A stretch of DNA of 64,000 bases, from the NCBI GenBank assembly GCA_022578605.1, contig MU394093.1:62001-126000 (forward strand). Reading direction: 5' to 3'. The DNA comes from Camillea tinctor. Its lineage: Eukaryota; Ascomycota; Sordariomycetes; Xylariales; Xylariaceae. Shown in pieces: positions 8,636-20,656 of the stretch. Every line of letters begins with the position of its first letter. The first letter of the stretch is position 1. Both the position numbers and the translations under genes were made by a program. The notes beneath the pieces are model-generated. The model did not search any database. It saw only the letters and a program-made list of their open reading frames with translations, and had not been told where the DNA came from.

Positions 8636-11518
8636 ATGAGGTATGTTTACTCTACTATTTCATTTCCATTGCTCTCCGTATCTTGTCACTGTCACCGACT
8701 CTTAAGTACCCCCCTTACCAACCAACCACCCATACCCATTACCTTAACCACCTCAATATGCATCACCACCTCCCATTAGAATAATTGAACAGCAATATCT
8801 GACAAACCTCTCCGTTTACCTTCACCACATATATAGTTCCCCTCTCCGAAGCAATATGGACTCGGCCAACCGAGGGGCTCCCGCCCGCGCCAACCGCAAA
8901 CGCTCTCGCACCGGCGGCGATGGCTCTTCTGTCGCAGCCTCGAGCCCTATGCCCTCGTCCCCACCTGCCTTCAACATTGCCCATGGAGGTGATGACGATG
9001 ACGATATTGAGGAGGAGGTAGAGATCCAAGATGATATCGATGAGCTTGACGAGATGGCTGAGGACGATGTCGACCTCTTCCGCGAAGGTTTCGAGCGAGA
9101 CTACCGGGACAAGGACGACAATGATGCCTACGAGGGAATCGACCTCGACGACGAGGGAGAATATGATGAAATGAACCTTGGTGATAGACGAAGGCTTGAA
9201 GCTCAGTTAAATCGTAGAGATCGAGAGGTTGCCCGCCGGCAGGCCCCTGCTGCTTTCCTGCCCGACGAGGATGAGGACGGTGACATTGATCTCACCGCCC
9301 AGCCCCGTCGCCGTCGCCACCATTATGACGAAGACCCCGATGATATGATGGACCAGGATATTATGGACGAAGAACTCTCGCTTGAGGCCTTGCAGGATGT
9401 CAAGGCCTCGAGTTTGACCGACTGGGTGTCCCAGCCTGCTGTTCAACGTACTATCAAGCGAGAGTTCAAAGCTTTCCTGACTGAATATATCGATGAGAGT
9501 GGTTCCTCCGTCTACGGTAACCGCATCCGCACGCTTGGTGAGATCAACGCCGAGTCTCTTGAGGTCTCATACGACCACCTTTCCACATCTAAGGCTATTC
9601 TTGCCTACTTTCTGGCCAATGCCCCTGCTGAGATCCTGGCGCTCTTCGACGATGTTGCCATGGAAGTTGTCCTCCTTCACTACCCCGACTACGAGCGCAT
9701 CCACTCCGACATCCACGTACGTATCTTCGACCTGCCGGTTCACTACACGCTGCGACAGCTGAGACAATCGCATCTCAACTGTCTTGTCAGGGTGAGCGGT
9801 GTCGTCACCCGAAGAACAGGTGTCTTCCCCCAGTTGAAGTATGTCAAGTTCGACTGTGCCAAGTGCGGTGTCACCTTGGGCCCTTTCCAACAGGAGTCCA
9901 ATGTCGAAGTGAAGATCACCTTTTGCCAGAACTGCCAGTCTCGGGGTCCTTTTACCTTGAATTCGGAGAAGACAGTATATCGAAACTACCAGAAATTGAC
10001 CCTCCAGGAATCGCCCGGCACGGTACCCGCCGGACGTCTTCCCCGGCAGAGAGAGGTTATCCTGCTTTGGGATCTTATCGACAAGGCCAAGCCGGGCGAG
10101 GAGATTGAGGTTACTGGTATCTATAGAAACAACTACGATGCTCAGCTCAATAACCGGAACGGTTTCCCGGTCTTTGCCACCATTCTTGAAGCCAACAATG
10201 TCGTTAAGGCCCATGATCAGCTTGCGGGTTTCAGACTCACCGAACAAGACGAGCACGAAATTCGCCAGCTCTCTCGTGACCCCCAAATCGTTGACAAGAT
10301 TGTCAACTCTATAGCTCCTAGCATTTATGGTCATACCGACATCAAAACAGCCATTGCCCTATCCTTGTTTGGTGGTGTGGCCAAGACAGCTAAGGGTTCG
10401 CATCATATTAGAGGCGACATCAACGTTCTCCTCCTGGGTGATCCTGGTACGGCTAAGTCCCAGGCACTTAAGTACGTCGAGAAGACAGCACACCGAGCTG
10501 TTTTCGCTACCGGCCAGGGTGCTTCCGCAGTCGGTCTTACGGCTAGTGTCCGTCGGGACCCTCTGACAAGTGAATGGACTCTGGAAGGCGGAGCTCTCGT
10601 GCTGGCCGACAAGGGCACCTGTCTGATCGATGAGTTTGACAAGATGAACGATCAGGATCGGACATCGATCCACGAGGCCATGGAGCAGCAGACTATTTCC
10701 ATCTCCAAGGCCGGTATTGTCACGACTCTCCAAGCTCGATGCGGTATTATTGCAGCTGCCAACCCTATCGGTGGCCGTTACAATTCGACGATACCCTTTT
10801 CGGCCAACGTCGAACTGACGGAGCCTATCTTGTCGCGTTTTGATATTCTGTGTGTGGTACGGGATACTGTCGATCCTGCGGAAGACGAGCGTCTCGCTCG
10901 GTTCGTAGTAGGGTCACACAGCCGCAGCCATCCATCGACACAGGTTAATGAAGACTCGATGGACGTTGAGCAAGACACGGAAACGGCTCGCGAGAGCCAA
11001 GATGCAGCCAAGAAAGAAGGCGAGATCTCACAGGAGCTGCTACGTAAATACATCCTCTACGCTCGGGAGCATTGTCAACCCAAGCTTCTGAACATGGATG
11101 AAGACAAAGTAGCCCGTCTCTTTGCCGACATGCGAAGAGAATCATTAGCTACTGGTGCTTATCCTATAACTGTATGTCCATATAAAATTGCATAAGCTCA
11201 TCCCCCCCCTCCCCCCCCCCCCTTTTTCCTCCTTTCTCATCGATACTAATTTTTTGACTTTAGGTCCGTCACCTGGAAGCGATTATTCGTATCTCAGAAG
11301 CGTTCTGCCGTATGCGCTTGTCTGAGTACTGCTCTTCGCAGGACATTGACCGTGCGATTGCGGTTACGGTAGAAAGCTTCGTGGGAAGCCAGAAGGTGAG
11401 CTGCAAGAAAGCTCTAGCGCGTGCGTTTGCCAAGTACACCCTGGCAAGACCGGGTGCTACGGGGTCGCGCAGAGGTGGTGCGCAGGCATCGCGAAGAGCG
11501 ACATCGGTTGCGGCTTAA
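8636..11518 (+). CDS. mcm2: DNA replication licensing factor MCM2
   Basis: MCM2 is a subunit of the MCM2-7 replicative helicase. I propose three exons: 8636-8640, 8837-11171 and 11264-11518, giving 864 residues. The acidic, Ser/Arg-rich N-terminus is the histone-binding and phosphorylated region. The family block GDRRRLEAQLNRRDREVARR is MCM2-specific. A zinc finger (CAKC...CQNC) precedes the AAA+ core with Walker A GDPGTAKSQ, Walker B CLIDEFDKMND and arginine finger SRFD, and a C-terminal winged-helix tail lies in the last exon. The first exon is only five bases (ATGAG). Splicing at the GTATGT donor to the TATATAG acceptor gives MSSPLRSNM in frame with the ATG at 8856, with a CTGAC branch site in between. 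If that exon is wrong, translation starts at 8856 and loses eight residues. The final intron (11172-11263) carries a polyC run. Confidence 0.95.
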
Positions 11519-12245
11519 GGGGTTGGTATACAATGAAAAAGAATTTTCACATGTGGCATGGCATGATATGAGAGCGTACCTACTATACGTAAATGAAGGA
11601 CAAGCAAGGAGGTGGTGTTTCTGAAGTGTTGTAAGCACTCACTTACTACATGATGAGGTGTATGAAATATCAGACTCTTTAGTTTTTCTGGTTTGCCTTT
11701 TTTTTTTTCTCTCTGTTCTCGTTTGATAAGTAAAGAAGAAGAGGAAAGCTAGAAAAGGGTTGTATGCTGGATAATGTCGATACGCTACATGAAAATGGAC
11801 AGGAGATAACTTGTGTTTTTGTGTCTGTTGCCGAGATTAAGGAGTTTTGTATGGTTCTAGTTATGTAACCTAGGTAGGTTCCAAGGTTGATTCTTGCCAC
11901 TCGCATTTGCATTTCGTAAAATGGAGTTGCCAATACCAGATATACATAAGTACATATCAACCAAGCAGCAAGTAGTACTAGGTAGGATACTTGTATACAT
12001 GTTGATTGATGATTGGATATCTTATCGATAAAGTGGCCAGGTTATCTTATCAACTTATCAACAGCACATGCCCTTGTCTAGTGTCTGCATTGTGAGGTGA
12101 GTGTGTGTGTGTACCCTTGATTTACCGGTATCTCATTTGTTTGCTTTATCTTTTAGTACTAAAGGAGCAGGATAATATTGAATTAGTAGGTACAGGTTAC
12201 AGGAACTAACCTAAGGTTAGTCAAACGTCAACTTGGGTTTGAATC
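11519..12245. other. Intergenic between MCM2 and polyQ gene
   Basis: This is the 3' flank of MCM2 and the promoter side of the next gene. It contains a CCTAGGTAGGT motif at 11869, a TGTGTG run near 12100 and AT-rich DNA. I see no gene. Confidence 0.55.
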
Positions 12246-12360
12246 ATGAATTTCCCAATTCCACCAGCTCCGATACATGAAAACCCCCAGTTCTTACCTG
12301 TCAATGCGAATCAACCAAGACAAGTTCAACAGCAGCAGCAGCAGCAACAGCAACAACTTC

Positions 12361-12407
<47 letters not shown>

Positions 12408-13740
12408 CCACTATCATCATCATCATCGTCGTCGTCGTCGTCTTCAATACAACAGAGACAAACTCAACCGTTACAATCGCAATCACAGTCACAACCACTA
12501 CAACTGCAACCATCGCAACAATACCAACAATTACAATCACAGCACTATCAACAACAGCAGCAACAACAGCAACAACAGCAACAGCAACAACAGCAACAGC
12601 AGCATCAATATTCCCAGCAATATTTACATCACCAACAGCAACAACAACAACAACAACAGCAACAACTACCACCACTACCACTACCAACACAACAGCAGCA
12701 ACAACAACAATATTACTACTATATGAACGGAGGTGGAGCCATGCAAGGGAACGGAGCCGGTGCGGGAGCCGGTGCCATGGCGGTTGGTCCAACACCAGCC
12801 GGTCACCAAGCTGAGCTGAACATCATCTACGGCATGGTCGAGGAGCTATCACGCCAGCTAGCCGAGAACCGACGAGTCACCGAAGATATTGTCTCCAGCC
12901 TAGGAAGAGTAAGGAACCGGGCACGCGAGAGAGGTCTGGGCAATGACGAAGTGCTAGGCGAAGCCAGTGACGAAATATTGGGTACGTCTTCCTTCACTCC
13001 GCTTTGACCACTACGATATACTAATATACACACATATATATACAGCCCAAGAACCTAACCTCGAAGCCCTCCTTTCCATCCTCACCGAAGCCCTCGACCG
13101 CGCCAAGCTGTCTCGGGACGCCAACTTCTCCCTGCTGACGAGTTACGCGCGCGTGCTGTACGACATCCTCTCGCGCTTCTCCGCCTACAAGCAGAAACAG
13201 ATCGCCGACGTCTCGTCCTGGCACCGCTCCTACCGCGCTCAGCTGGCCGAGGCCCGCGCCGAGAACTCGCGCCTGCGTGAGCAGATCTGGGATATGCAGG
13301 AGCACGCCGGCCGCGCGAACCAGATGCTGCGCCAGTTCCGCAAGAAGTACGACGAGGACGCCGCGCGCTGGGAGAAGCGCGTCGACGACAAGGCCCGCCG
13401 CCAGGAGATCCGCTTCTGGAAGCGCATGGCCATGCCCGAGGTCCCCGAGTCCGAGGAAGGCTACTGGAGCGACGACGACGACCTGGTCGATCCTGTCGAG
13501 AAGGAGAGGCTGAGGGAGGTCGAGCGCAAGGTCGCCGAGCAGGCCCTCGCCGGCTTGGGAAGCGGTAGTAGCCAGCAGAGCGAGGACTCGGAGGGCGAGG
13601 GGGGAGACCTCCCTCCGCATCATCCCCTGATGGGCGGGGTCGCGATGGAGAGAGATCGGGATGGTAGCATCTCCGGCATTCTCTCGAACCCGCCGCCCAG
13701 GCCGGCGAGTACGGGCAGCACAGGGGGGCAGACGGGCTAA
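12246..13740 (+). CDS. Polyglutamine coiled-coil protein, function unknown
   Basis: Two exons (12246-12981 and 13046-13740) with a 64-nt intron (GTACGT donor, TATACAG acceptor, phase 1) give 476 residues. Residues about 27-160 are dominated by glutamine in several tracts broken by Ser, Leu and His. A Gly/Ala/Met linker follows. The conserved part is a heptad-rich helical region (about 180-400) with LEALLSILTEALDRAKLSR, ENSRLREQIWDMQEHAGR and a stretch rich in Arg, Lys and Trp (FRKKYDEDAARWEKR, IRFWKRMAMPE). The end is acidic then proline-rich. I do not recognise a catalytic domain. Long Q tracts followed by a coiled coil are common in fungal transcription or scaffolding proteins, but that does not give a function here. 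The codon use of exon 2 is strongly GC-biased, supporting it as coding. Confidence 0.8.
12329..12720 (+). repeat. CAA/CAG repeat tracts encoding polyglutamine
   Basis: Three main CAA/CAG blocks (about 12329-12408, 12549-12606, 12637-12715) with an AGC/TCA/TCG serine block (12409-12447) encode polyQ and polyS. The mixture of CAA and CAG is typical of selected glutamine tracts rather than a pure slipped microsatellite. The 12361-12408 block is nearly pure CAA and is the part most likely to vary between strains. Confidence 0.9.
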
Positions 13741-14540
13741 CTAGCAGAATCTGAGTGATCCCCGTCTTTTTCCTCCTTCGGTGACAAGGGGTTAGGCAGG
13801 TATCGGGTTGGTTTAGTCTTTTGCCCTGGAATACTGCCTCCATACCTCCTATCCAGCATTTTCCTTGGTAGTTGCGATAAGCTCCACATGTCGAATATCA
13901 CTTTCATGCCCCCCTCTCGGCTCCCCTCCTCCACTGGTCATACTTAGATTCGAAAACGCGTTTAATATCGATCTAGTTAGGCCAGAGATGCGCTTGTTTC
14001 AGCTCAGGCGAAACAACCTTTTGGAATACTCGTATTCTTACCAGGCAGTTTCCACACCTCAGCATGGGGACCAGCCTCGGTCTGTTTGGCTTAACCAAAT
14101 ACACCATCTAGAGGTGGAAGAACTTAACTTAGTTTAGTTGCCCTCAGCATTAACATGGCCATCCTCTTTACAAACACATGTGCCCCCTATCCTCATCCCC
14201 TACCTATCGATAGAGCTAGGTCGAACCAGGCCGAGAAAGTTCACACACATATGTGTTTACAAGATTCATCCAAGGCGTGACGATGGTGATGACGGTGGTT
14301 ATGAGTTACGTAGTAATTGACAGGAATGGGATGAATACTATTATATACCCAACCTACCTGCTTGCCCGCCCGTTTACCTATGTCTATAGGGGAAAGGGGG
14401 TGTTGTGGTGATGTTTAGCGGGTTTATGGTCCTTTACTATGTAAACCAATAGGACAGGTAGGCATGCACTCGCGGGATATCTTATGAGAAACACTCCCGT
14501 TTGATCTAACTACCTACCTATATATAATAACAAAGCTCGA
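13741..14540. other. Intergenic, no gene seen
   Basis: Non-coding DNA between the polyQ gene and a small remnant. It contains repeated CTACCTACC-type motifs near 14350 and 14505. Short open frames lack family resemblance. Confidence 0.5.
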
Positions 14541-15071
14541 GTGATATCAGGCTACCGCTCGCTTATTTGCAAGGATGATTTCACCTGCACAATTTCAGAG
14601 TCAGCCCGGGGCTGTGGCAGCGGTACCGCGTGCCAAGAAGCGACGGCCTTCGCCACATCGTGTCTTGATGCTGATGCCAATGTAGACACGGCAAGTGTTG
14701 GGCCTAACACGCTCTATTGGTATACTTGAATTAATAATCAACCTTCCAATAGTCCGGATAACACGTCCGCGCCACCTCCGCCTCCGGGTTCCGACCCCCG
14801 CCACAGCAGTCCCGCATTTCCGACCCCGACACCGGGGTACACGGATCCCCATCCCCAGAACGTCACGAGCATGAACAACTCATCCATGACGCAGCTACGT
14901 ATGTATACCCCTCAGATAGGCGGGAGCACGAGGGCCAGCGAGTACGGCAAGATGGCGCCGATGAATCAGCCGGGGCAGGGGCAGGGGCAGGGAGAGAACG
15001 AGTTGCCGCCGGTAGAGGTGCCGCCGGTGAATCCTACGGGGGTGTGGAATAATAGGGCGGAGTTGCCGTAG
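14541..15071 (+). pseudogene. Possible remnant of a cell-surface protein gene (low confidence)
   Basis: Two open stretches in the same direction look protein-like but do not make a complete gene. The first (14541-14729) is cysteine-rich (CTISESARGCGSGTACQEA, then CLD). The second is open from 14730 to 15071, after a possible acceptor at CCAATAG (14753). It reads as a low-complexity proline-rich tail (APPPPPGSD, PGQGQGQGENELPPVEVPP) ending in NRAELP. Such proline- and glutamate-rich tails are common on the cytoplasmic side of fungal single-pass surface proteins, but no transmembrane segment is visible between the two parts. I read it as a decayed or misassembled fragment; a real two-exon gene with an unusual layout cannot be excluded. 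Confidence 0.25.
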
Positions 15072-16133
15072 GGAAGGGAAAGGGACGATGGAGAGGTTGT
15101 TTATGGATAGGCTAGTGATGGATTGTACAAAGGAGCAAGATATGGAGTTAGTTAGTATAGGGCTACGCGAGTGAATAATAGATACCAGACACCAAACCAA
15201 GGTCTGTAAGCACGCTATTAGAAATCGAGATGATCGCCTATATCACACCAGTAGGTAATACTTGTCTATAGCAGTTATCCGCACCTACACCTACCTATCT
15301 AGGTGACCGCCCCTCCGCCCCTTTTCTTTTAAGAAGAAAATTTGCTTTACACTGGGTAGGTATGCTACATAAGTCAATGTGTATTAACTTAGCCTAGCTG
15401 AGCCCTTGATCCACTGCCACCTTATATCACTTCTTGAATGGCTTCCGGGGGTCGAAACAAGTTTATTAGGTTAATTAACTTATTCCAATAGCATCACACA
15501 TGCCTATGATTATGAGGAAGAAAAAGCCGGTCCCGTTTGAGGAATCCTGCTTGGCAAGTTGATTGTTGGTATTGTCTTGCCTACTAACATATGTTATGGT
15601 GTTATAATTAGGATCAAGGACTTTGGTTAGGTCGATAGGTGAAGATTAGCAAACCGCAATGAATTAGACTTACGCTATTTCACGGATTTGCTATATTCAC
15701 GTCAGTCCGCCAATAGGAACTCAAGCTTAGCTTAGAGGTCTTTGCCGTGATTCGTGGAATAGTCAATGACACGGACTGCCAAGAGCCAAGATTACCAGGT
15801 CAACACCATGTGTAGATCTCAAAGCTCTCAGCGATCCCTAGATATTTTGACGTGGTTTCATGTAAACTGGAGACTGGGGATAGCTGGTGTAATTTTTCAT
15901 TCGATGGACCGGGAGAAGAACACGGATTAACTAGATCATGTTGATGCGCAGTGCTTCAAAATGGGGACAGCGGGTCGGACCGAACAAGAAGGCGGAATAC
16001 TATCTGAGAAAGGGATAGCTTTAGTGAGCCAGATGAGGATTATATATTCCTGTTGACGAGGCCCTTAGATTCTAAAAGCTCTGTGAGTCTTGACTCTTCA
16101 CGACCAAGACCCAAACTGACCTGAGCTTACACG
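15072..16133. other. Intergenic, promoter side of pectate lyase gene
   Basis: About 1 kb upstream of the secreted lyase. I see AT-rich DNA, a TAATTAACTTATT stretch near 15472 and ACCTACCTATCTAGGTG at 15289, but no gene and no regulatory site I can name. Confidence 0.5.
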
Positions 16134-17416
16134 ATGTCTACTAGAGGTTCTATCACTACGACTGCCGTCCTGGCGGCCTTGTTATGCGTTGTCCAGGGCG
16201 CCGACATCTATGTCTCACCGACCGGAACCGGGTCTGGGACTGTAGACTCCCCTTACGGCTCTATCCAAGACGCTGTAGATGCAGCAGCAGCAGGCGATAC
16301 CATCTATCTACGTGCCGGGACCTACTCGCCAACAACTAATATCAAGATCACCAAGAGTGGCACTGCTACTACTCCGATTACCCTTCGTCCTTACAACGAT
16401 GAAGCGGTAATACTTGACGGAGAAGAGCTTCCAGGGTAAGATGCAGCTTCTATGTGCTGGAATACAAGAATAAGAAACTGACGGCATTAGCACCCCTTAT
16501 GGAGTTGGCGAATCACTGCCCAATGACGAGAGAGGTATCCTTCACATCGAAGGTGCTAACTATTGGTCCTTTTATAACCTTGAGTATGTTTCCATATATA
16601 ATGAAAACTTTCCATACGGTCAAATACTTATCCTATTCTAGGTTGATTAACGGACCATATGGTATCTACTCTCGAGACTCATCACACAACTACTACGAGC
16701 GCCTCTCAACGCACGATAACTACGAGTCTGGATTCCAGATGCAGGGCACTGCCGAGAACAATACAATTATTTACCTAGACTCGTATATGAACCGCGATCC
16801 ACGCAAAAACGGCGAGAGTGCCGATGGATTCGCCCTGAAGGAGGGCTCCGGCGAGGGCAATGTTCTGCGCAACGCTCGGCTGTGGAACAACGTCGATGAC
16901 GGGCTGGACCTGTACATGTTCGGGTCGGCGGTGACAATCGAGGAAGTGTACTCGTGGGGCAACGGGTTCAACCGATGGGACTTCACCGAGTTCGAGGGGG
17001 ACGGCAACGGGTTCAAGCTGGGCATCACGAACAATCCGCCGGCGAACCACGTGATCCGCAACTCGATGGCTTTCGCCAACGCGGCCAAGGGCTTCATCGA
17101 CAACGGCAACCCGGGGTCCCTGACGTTCGAGCGTAACACGGCCTGGAACAACGGCGACAACGGCTTCAACATGCGCAGCTCCTCGTCGACGCTCGAGGCT
17201 AACATCGCTGCCGTCAATACGAACGACCAGGTCGTTCTCGTTGACGGCACCACGTCCAGTGGCAACTCCTGGGATGAGGGCAACAGCTGGTCTAACAGCT
17301 CCTTCGACAGCGTGGATGCTTCCACGTTGCAAGGCCCACGCGGTGCAGATGGGAAAGTGGTGACGAGCAGCTTCTTGCTGCCAACTTCCGGGGATAATAT
17401 CGGAGCATCGACTTAA
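16134..17416 (+). CDS. Secreted pectate lyase, polysaccharide lyase family 9
   Basis: Three exons (16134-16435, 16491-16583, 16642-17416; introns of 55 and 58 nt) give 389 residues. A signal peptide (about 1-22, ending VVQGA) is followed by IYVSPTGTGSGTVDSPYGSI, the start of a right-handed parallel beta-helix. PL9 enzymes cleave polygalacturonate by calcium-dependent beta-elimination. In the bacterial enzyme Pel9A the primary calcium is held by D209, D233, D234 and D237 and the base is K273. Here D193, D217, D218, D221 and K257 sit in SADGFALK, NNVDDGLDLY and GNGFKLG with exactly the same spacings (24, 1, 3 and 36), so the catalytic apparatus looks complete. It should act outside the cell on plant pectin. 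The introns show it is established in the fungal genome even if the family has a bacterial origin. Pectate specificity is inferred. Confidence 0.9.
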
Positions 17417-17640
17417 AGGGGGGAACTTGAAGATGAATTTTTCACTTGTATATAACTTACTAAGTTACCACCTGGCTGTAGTCCTAGCAATATAGCATAT
17501 TTCAATTCCATATTGTCAGTATGTATATAAACTATGTTATGCCCAATCAGAGCATGAAGCACGAAATTGTTAGTATAATAAAGCAGTATATAGGTAGTTT
17601 CCAAAGAGCCTTTCCATCCACTCCCGCTCCCGACCCCGCC

Positions 17641-20214
17641 CAAGCTCAGGTCGAAGCGCAAGTCCCACGTCTGGAAATGCGATCCGATTTCGAGATTGTC
17701 ATACTTTGCGCCCTCCTCTTAGAAACCGATGCTATAACTGCTCTTTTTGACCATCACTGGGAAGACCACAACACCCTGTATGGCCAAGCCTCGGGCGATC
17801 CCAATGCCTATTCTACCGGCATTATTGGTCTGCATAACGTTGTACTTGCTCACTTGCCGGGCATGGGCAAGGGCAACAAGTCCTAACTCACATGACAGTG
17901 CAATACCTTAGAGCCCTGCAAATTGAACCAGAGCTGAGGGCAGAATATCCGGGTGTAATGCATGACCGGCTCCTTGACGCGAGCTATCGATATGCCGTCG
18001 CCAAGAAATCGTGCGAAGAGGCCGGTTGTAAGGAGGAAAGAATAGCTCGTCATCGTCTTAAAGATGAGCATAATTGCCAATCTAGGATTCATTTCGGCCT
18101 AGTAGCGTCTGGAGATACCGTTATGAAGTCTGCCCAAGATCGCGACACAGTTGCGGAAGAAAAGCGTGTGATCGCTTTCGAGATAGAGAGCGCCGGTATA
18201 TGGGATGTTTTCCCCTGCATAGTGATCAAAGGCGTATGCGATTATGCCGATAGCCACAAGCCCAAAAGATGGCAGAGATGCGCAGCTTCTACCGCAGCTG
18301 CCTGTACGAAAGCATTTTTGAACTCTTGTGCGTCTTCCCTAACTGACGGTACGTGGAGTCTGTCACAATATCAACGTTACCTTGTGACTATCTATCTAGT
18401 CAGATTTGTTTAGATGCCTATGAAATATGAAACATGATATAGGAGAGTATTTCTGATTGTTGCTATATCAGACCGGATAGTGGATACCGATATTGGGGCA
18501 TCTCTACTGCGAATCGAGCAGACATCAAAAAGACTAGAGGATGGTATCCAAACCAAGTTTGACGAGATCGAGGCTTAGATCGCTGCTAGAATATAGGACC
18601 TGATGGTTTCTATCTCCAACACTACTCTTGCAGCGGACAATACACACAGTCTCAGTCAGCTTGTGAGAGCTTCACTCAAACAGCAGCTGGCACCAGGTTC
18701 CGATACGTTGGAAGAACTGAACGGGAAAATCGACCAAATAGCTCTCTCTGTTGCTGGGCTAGCTAGCCACAACGGTGTGTTCGAGAAACGACCAAGTCGA
18801 CTGAGCTGCACCGGGGACACGCCTGCATCGCCTACCAACATACCTGGGCCGCTTTCTACCGCTATTTTGCAGCAGCATCATAGGGTGGCAGATACGTTGC
18901 CTCCAACTACTCCATCTGCATCAGTAACATCTATGTCTAAAAGGCCAAGATCAATCACACTCTTCCGTACGTCCCATAGAATCAGGATTAAAATAGGCCT
19001 CATCGAGATCAGAATTACTATTTGTCGACTTCGCAACAGTGAACTCGAAGCCTTTAACCGATTTTTCAAATTAAAGACTCGGTTTATCCCTAAACTATGG
19101 CTTCACATACCTGGACTTTCAGTCGCATATTCGTCTGAACCAGACAGTTTCGGCCATTATGAAATTTGCCCGCGTATACAACCTTTTCGAATCCTCAGTC
19201 GTGACTCAGAGGTCCATAAGGTAATAAGAAAAGACGACGTACAGGGACTGAAGGAATTGCTACGGGGGCAGAAAGTCGGCCTTCGAGATGTTCCATACAT
19301 AGGCTTCAGCCTTCGAGATGTGAGTCGGTCATTATCTGTGTTATACGGAATCGATTTACGCTGACAACCTACTTAGCTTGCCATTAGATACACTGCTCCA
19401 TCCATTCGTCATTATTTACTTCTTGAAAGTGGCTATAGAGACCTTGTGCTTGATACCCATTGTATTTCTTTTAAAACACGAATTAACATGATATTGATAT
19501 CGTATGTACCTGAAAAGCCGATGGCTTCAAGGAAAATATTATGGCTTCTTGCCAAGTATACCCCGCGCCCAGACGAAGATGAGGTCTTTCGTTGGTATTT
19601 TCTTTATAATTTACAACGGCGCCGAGGCTCTAACTTTGATCTGACCATCCACGTTGCGAGGATGTTCCTCGAGTATGGTGCTACACTGGAATCATTCAAA
19701 TGGTACGATAGTGAACATCCGGAACAGGCCGCGTTTTTACTACGTTTTTATCTCAAAATGGGGGGTCTCCGAATCAGCTAAATGGAATTGGAATACCTCC
19801 TCTTCACATAGCTATTTGTTGTATTCACTACTACCGGGACGCAAAATGTATAGATATCTTCAAAATACCCAATTTCACTGATATTCTTATATCTGCTGGT
19901 GCGGATTAATATACAATGTGGGCTAAAGGCCCAACCAGTCCTCTTTCGATTGTTTTTATGGCGTGGGCAAGTGGCGCTTGGTTATTTTTGGAAAATGGCT
20001 CTTATTAATCATGAGTTTAACGTCGACATCATTGAGCAGTAGCTGGCTCAGAAAGTCAGGGAGTTTAAATGGCTTCGGGGGGCCAGAAGTACTAGTATTG
20101 ACCATTCGATATTCAAACGCAAGAGTCAAGACTTCGGGGTTACGGTGGAGAGGCCCAAGAGGAAAACGAGCAACCGAACCAGATAAGTATAGAAAGTACT
20201 TCGAAGCTTCATAG
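17641..20214 (+). pseudogene. Decayed NLR-like gene: nucleoside-phosphorylase domain plus ankyrin region
   Basis: Fragments in order match a known fungal NLR-type layout with an N-terminal PNP_UDP_1 domain. The first (MRSDFEIVILCALLLETDAI at 17677, to LPGMGKGN) is the start of the phosphorylase fold. It stops at 17884-17886, and the next fragment (from about 17892) resumes with the end of the fold (RAEYPGVMHDRLLDASYRY, HFGLVASGDTVMKSA, IAFEIESAGIWDVFPCIVIK). The central 90 or so residues, which normally carry the glycine-rich phosphate site, are gone. Further pieces (18603-19364 and 19446-19781) hold a helical linker and ankyrin-adjacent sequence (EDDVQGL-like, LLLESGYRDLV), interrupted by stops and shifts up to about 20214. 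Introns cannot explain the missing core. It is a dead allorecognition/defence-type gene. The left boundary is approximate. Confidence 0.75.
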
Positions 20215-20656
20215 TCATGTTTATTTAGTACTCATAAATCCATGGATGTTTTAACGCCTTGTTTGATAACCTACTCTAGTGAATCCATGCCGTGCTAACT
20301 GCTAGACTGGGAGCTACTCTGGCCAATACACTTACTATCACCAGTATACATCACTATGTTAGCAGTCAACATGCTCAATAGTCTCAGTAACCATTCTAAC
20401 GATATCAAAAAGCAAGCGTATGAAGATACTGGTTTGGGAAAATAGTCTGGTCTATATGTGTACTCCCTCGGTAGGTGTTTTACCTAACCCACAAAGGAGT
20501 TCACATAGCCTTGTATGATCGTGTTATCGGATTCTGTCCAGTTTGTAATGATAGTTCTTAACATGCTCCTGGGATTTCCTCATCCAAGATCTCTATTTTA
20601 CCTGTTACCTTTCAGTCATTTGGCTCTTGTACTTGTTCCGTATATCAATAAAAGTT
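20215..20656. other. Intergenic, no gene seen
   Basis: AT-rich DNA between the decayed NLR and the 3' end of the DUF2235 gene. It may contain further eroded ankyrin sequence, but nothing I can align with confidence. Confidence 0.5.

Noticed and set aside
12301..12795. Antisense frame opposite the polyQ gene giving polyvaline
   Set aside because: It is only the reverse complement of CAA/CAG repeats; the plus-strand frame has a spliced, codon-biased downstream exon.
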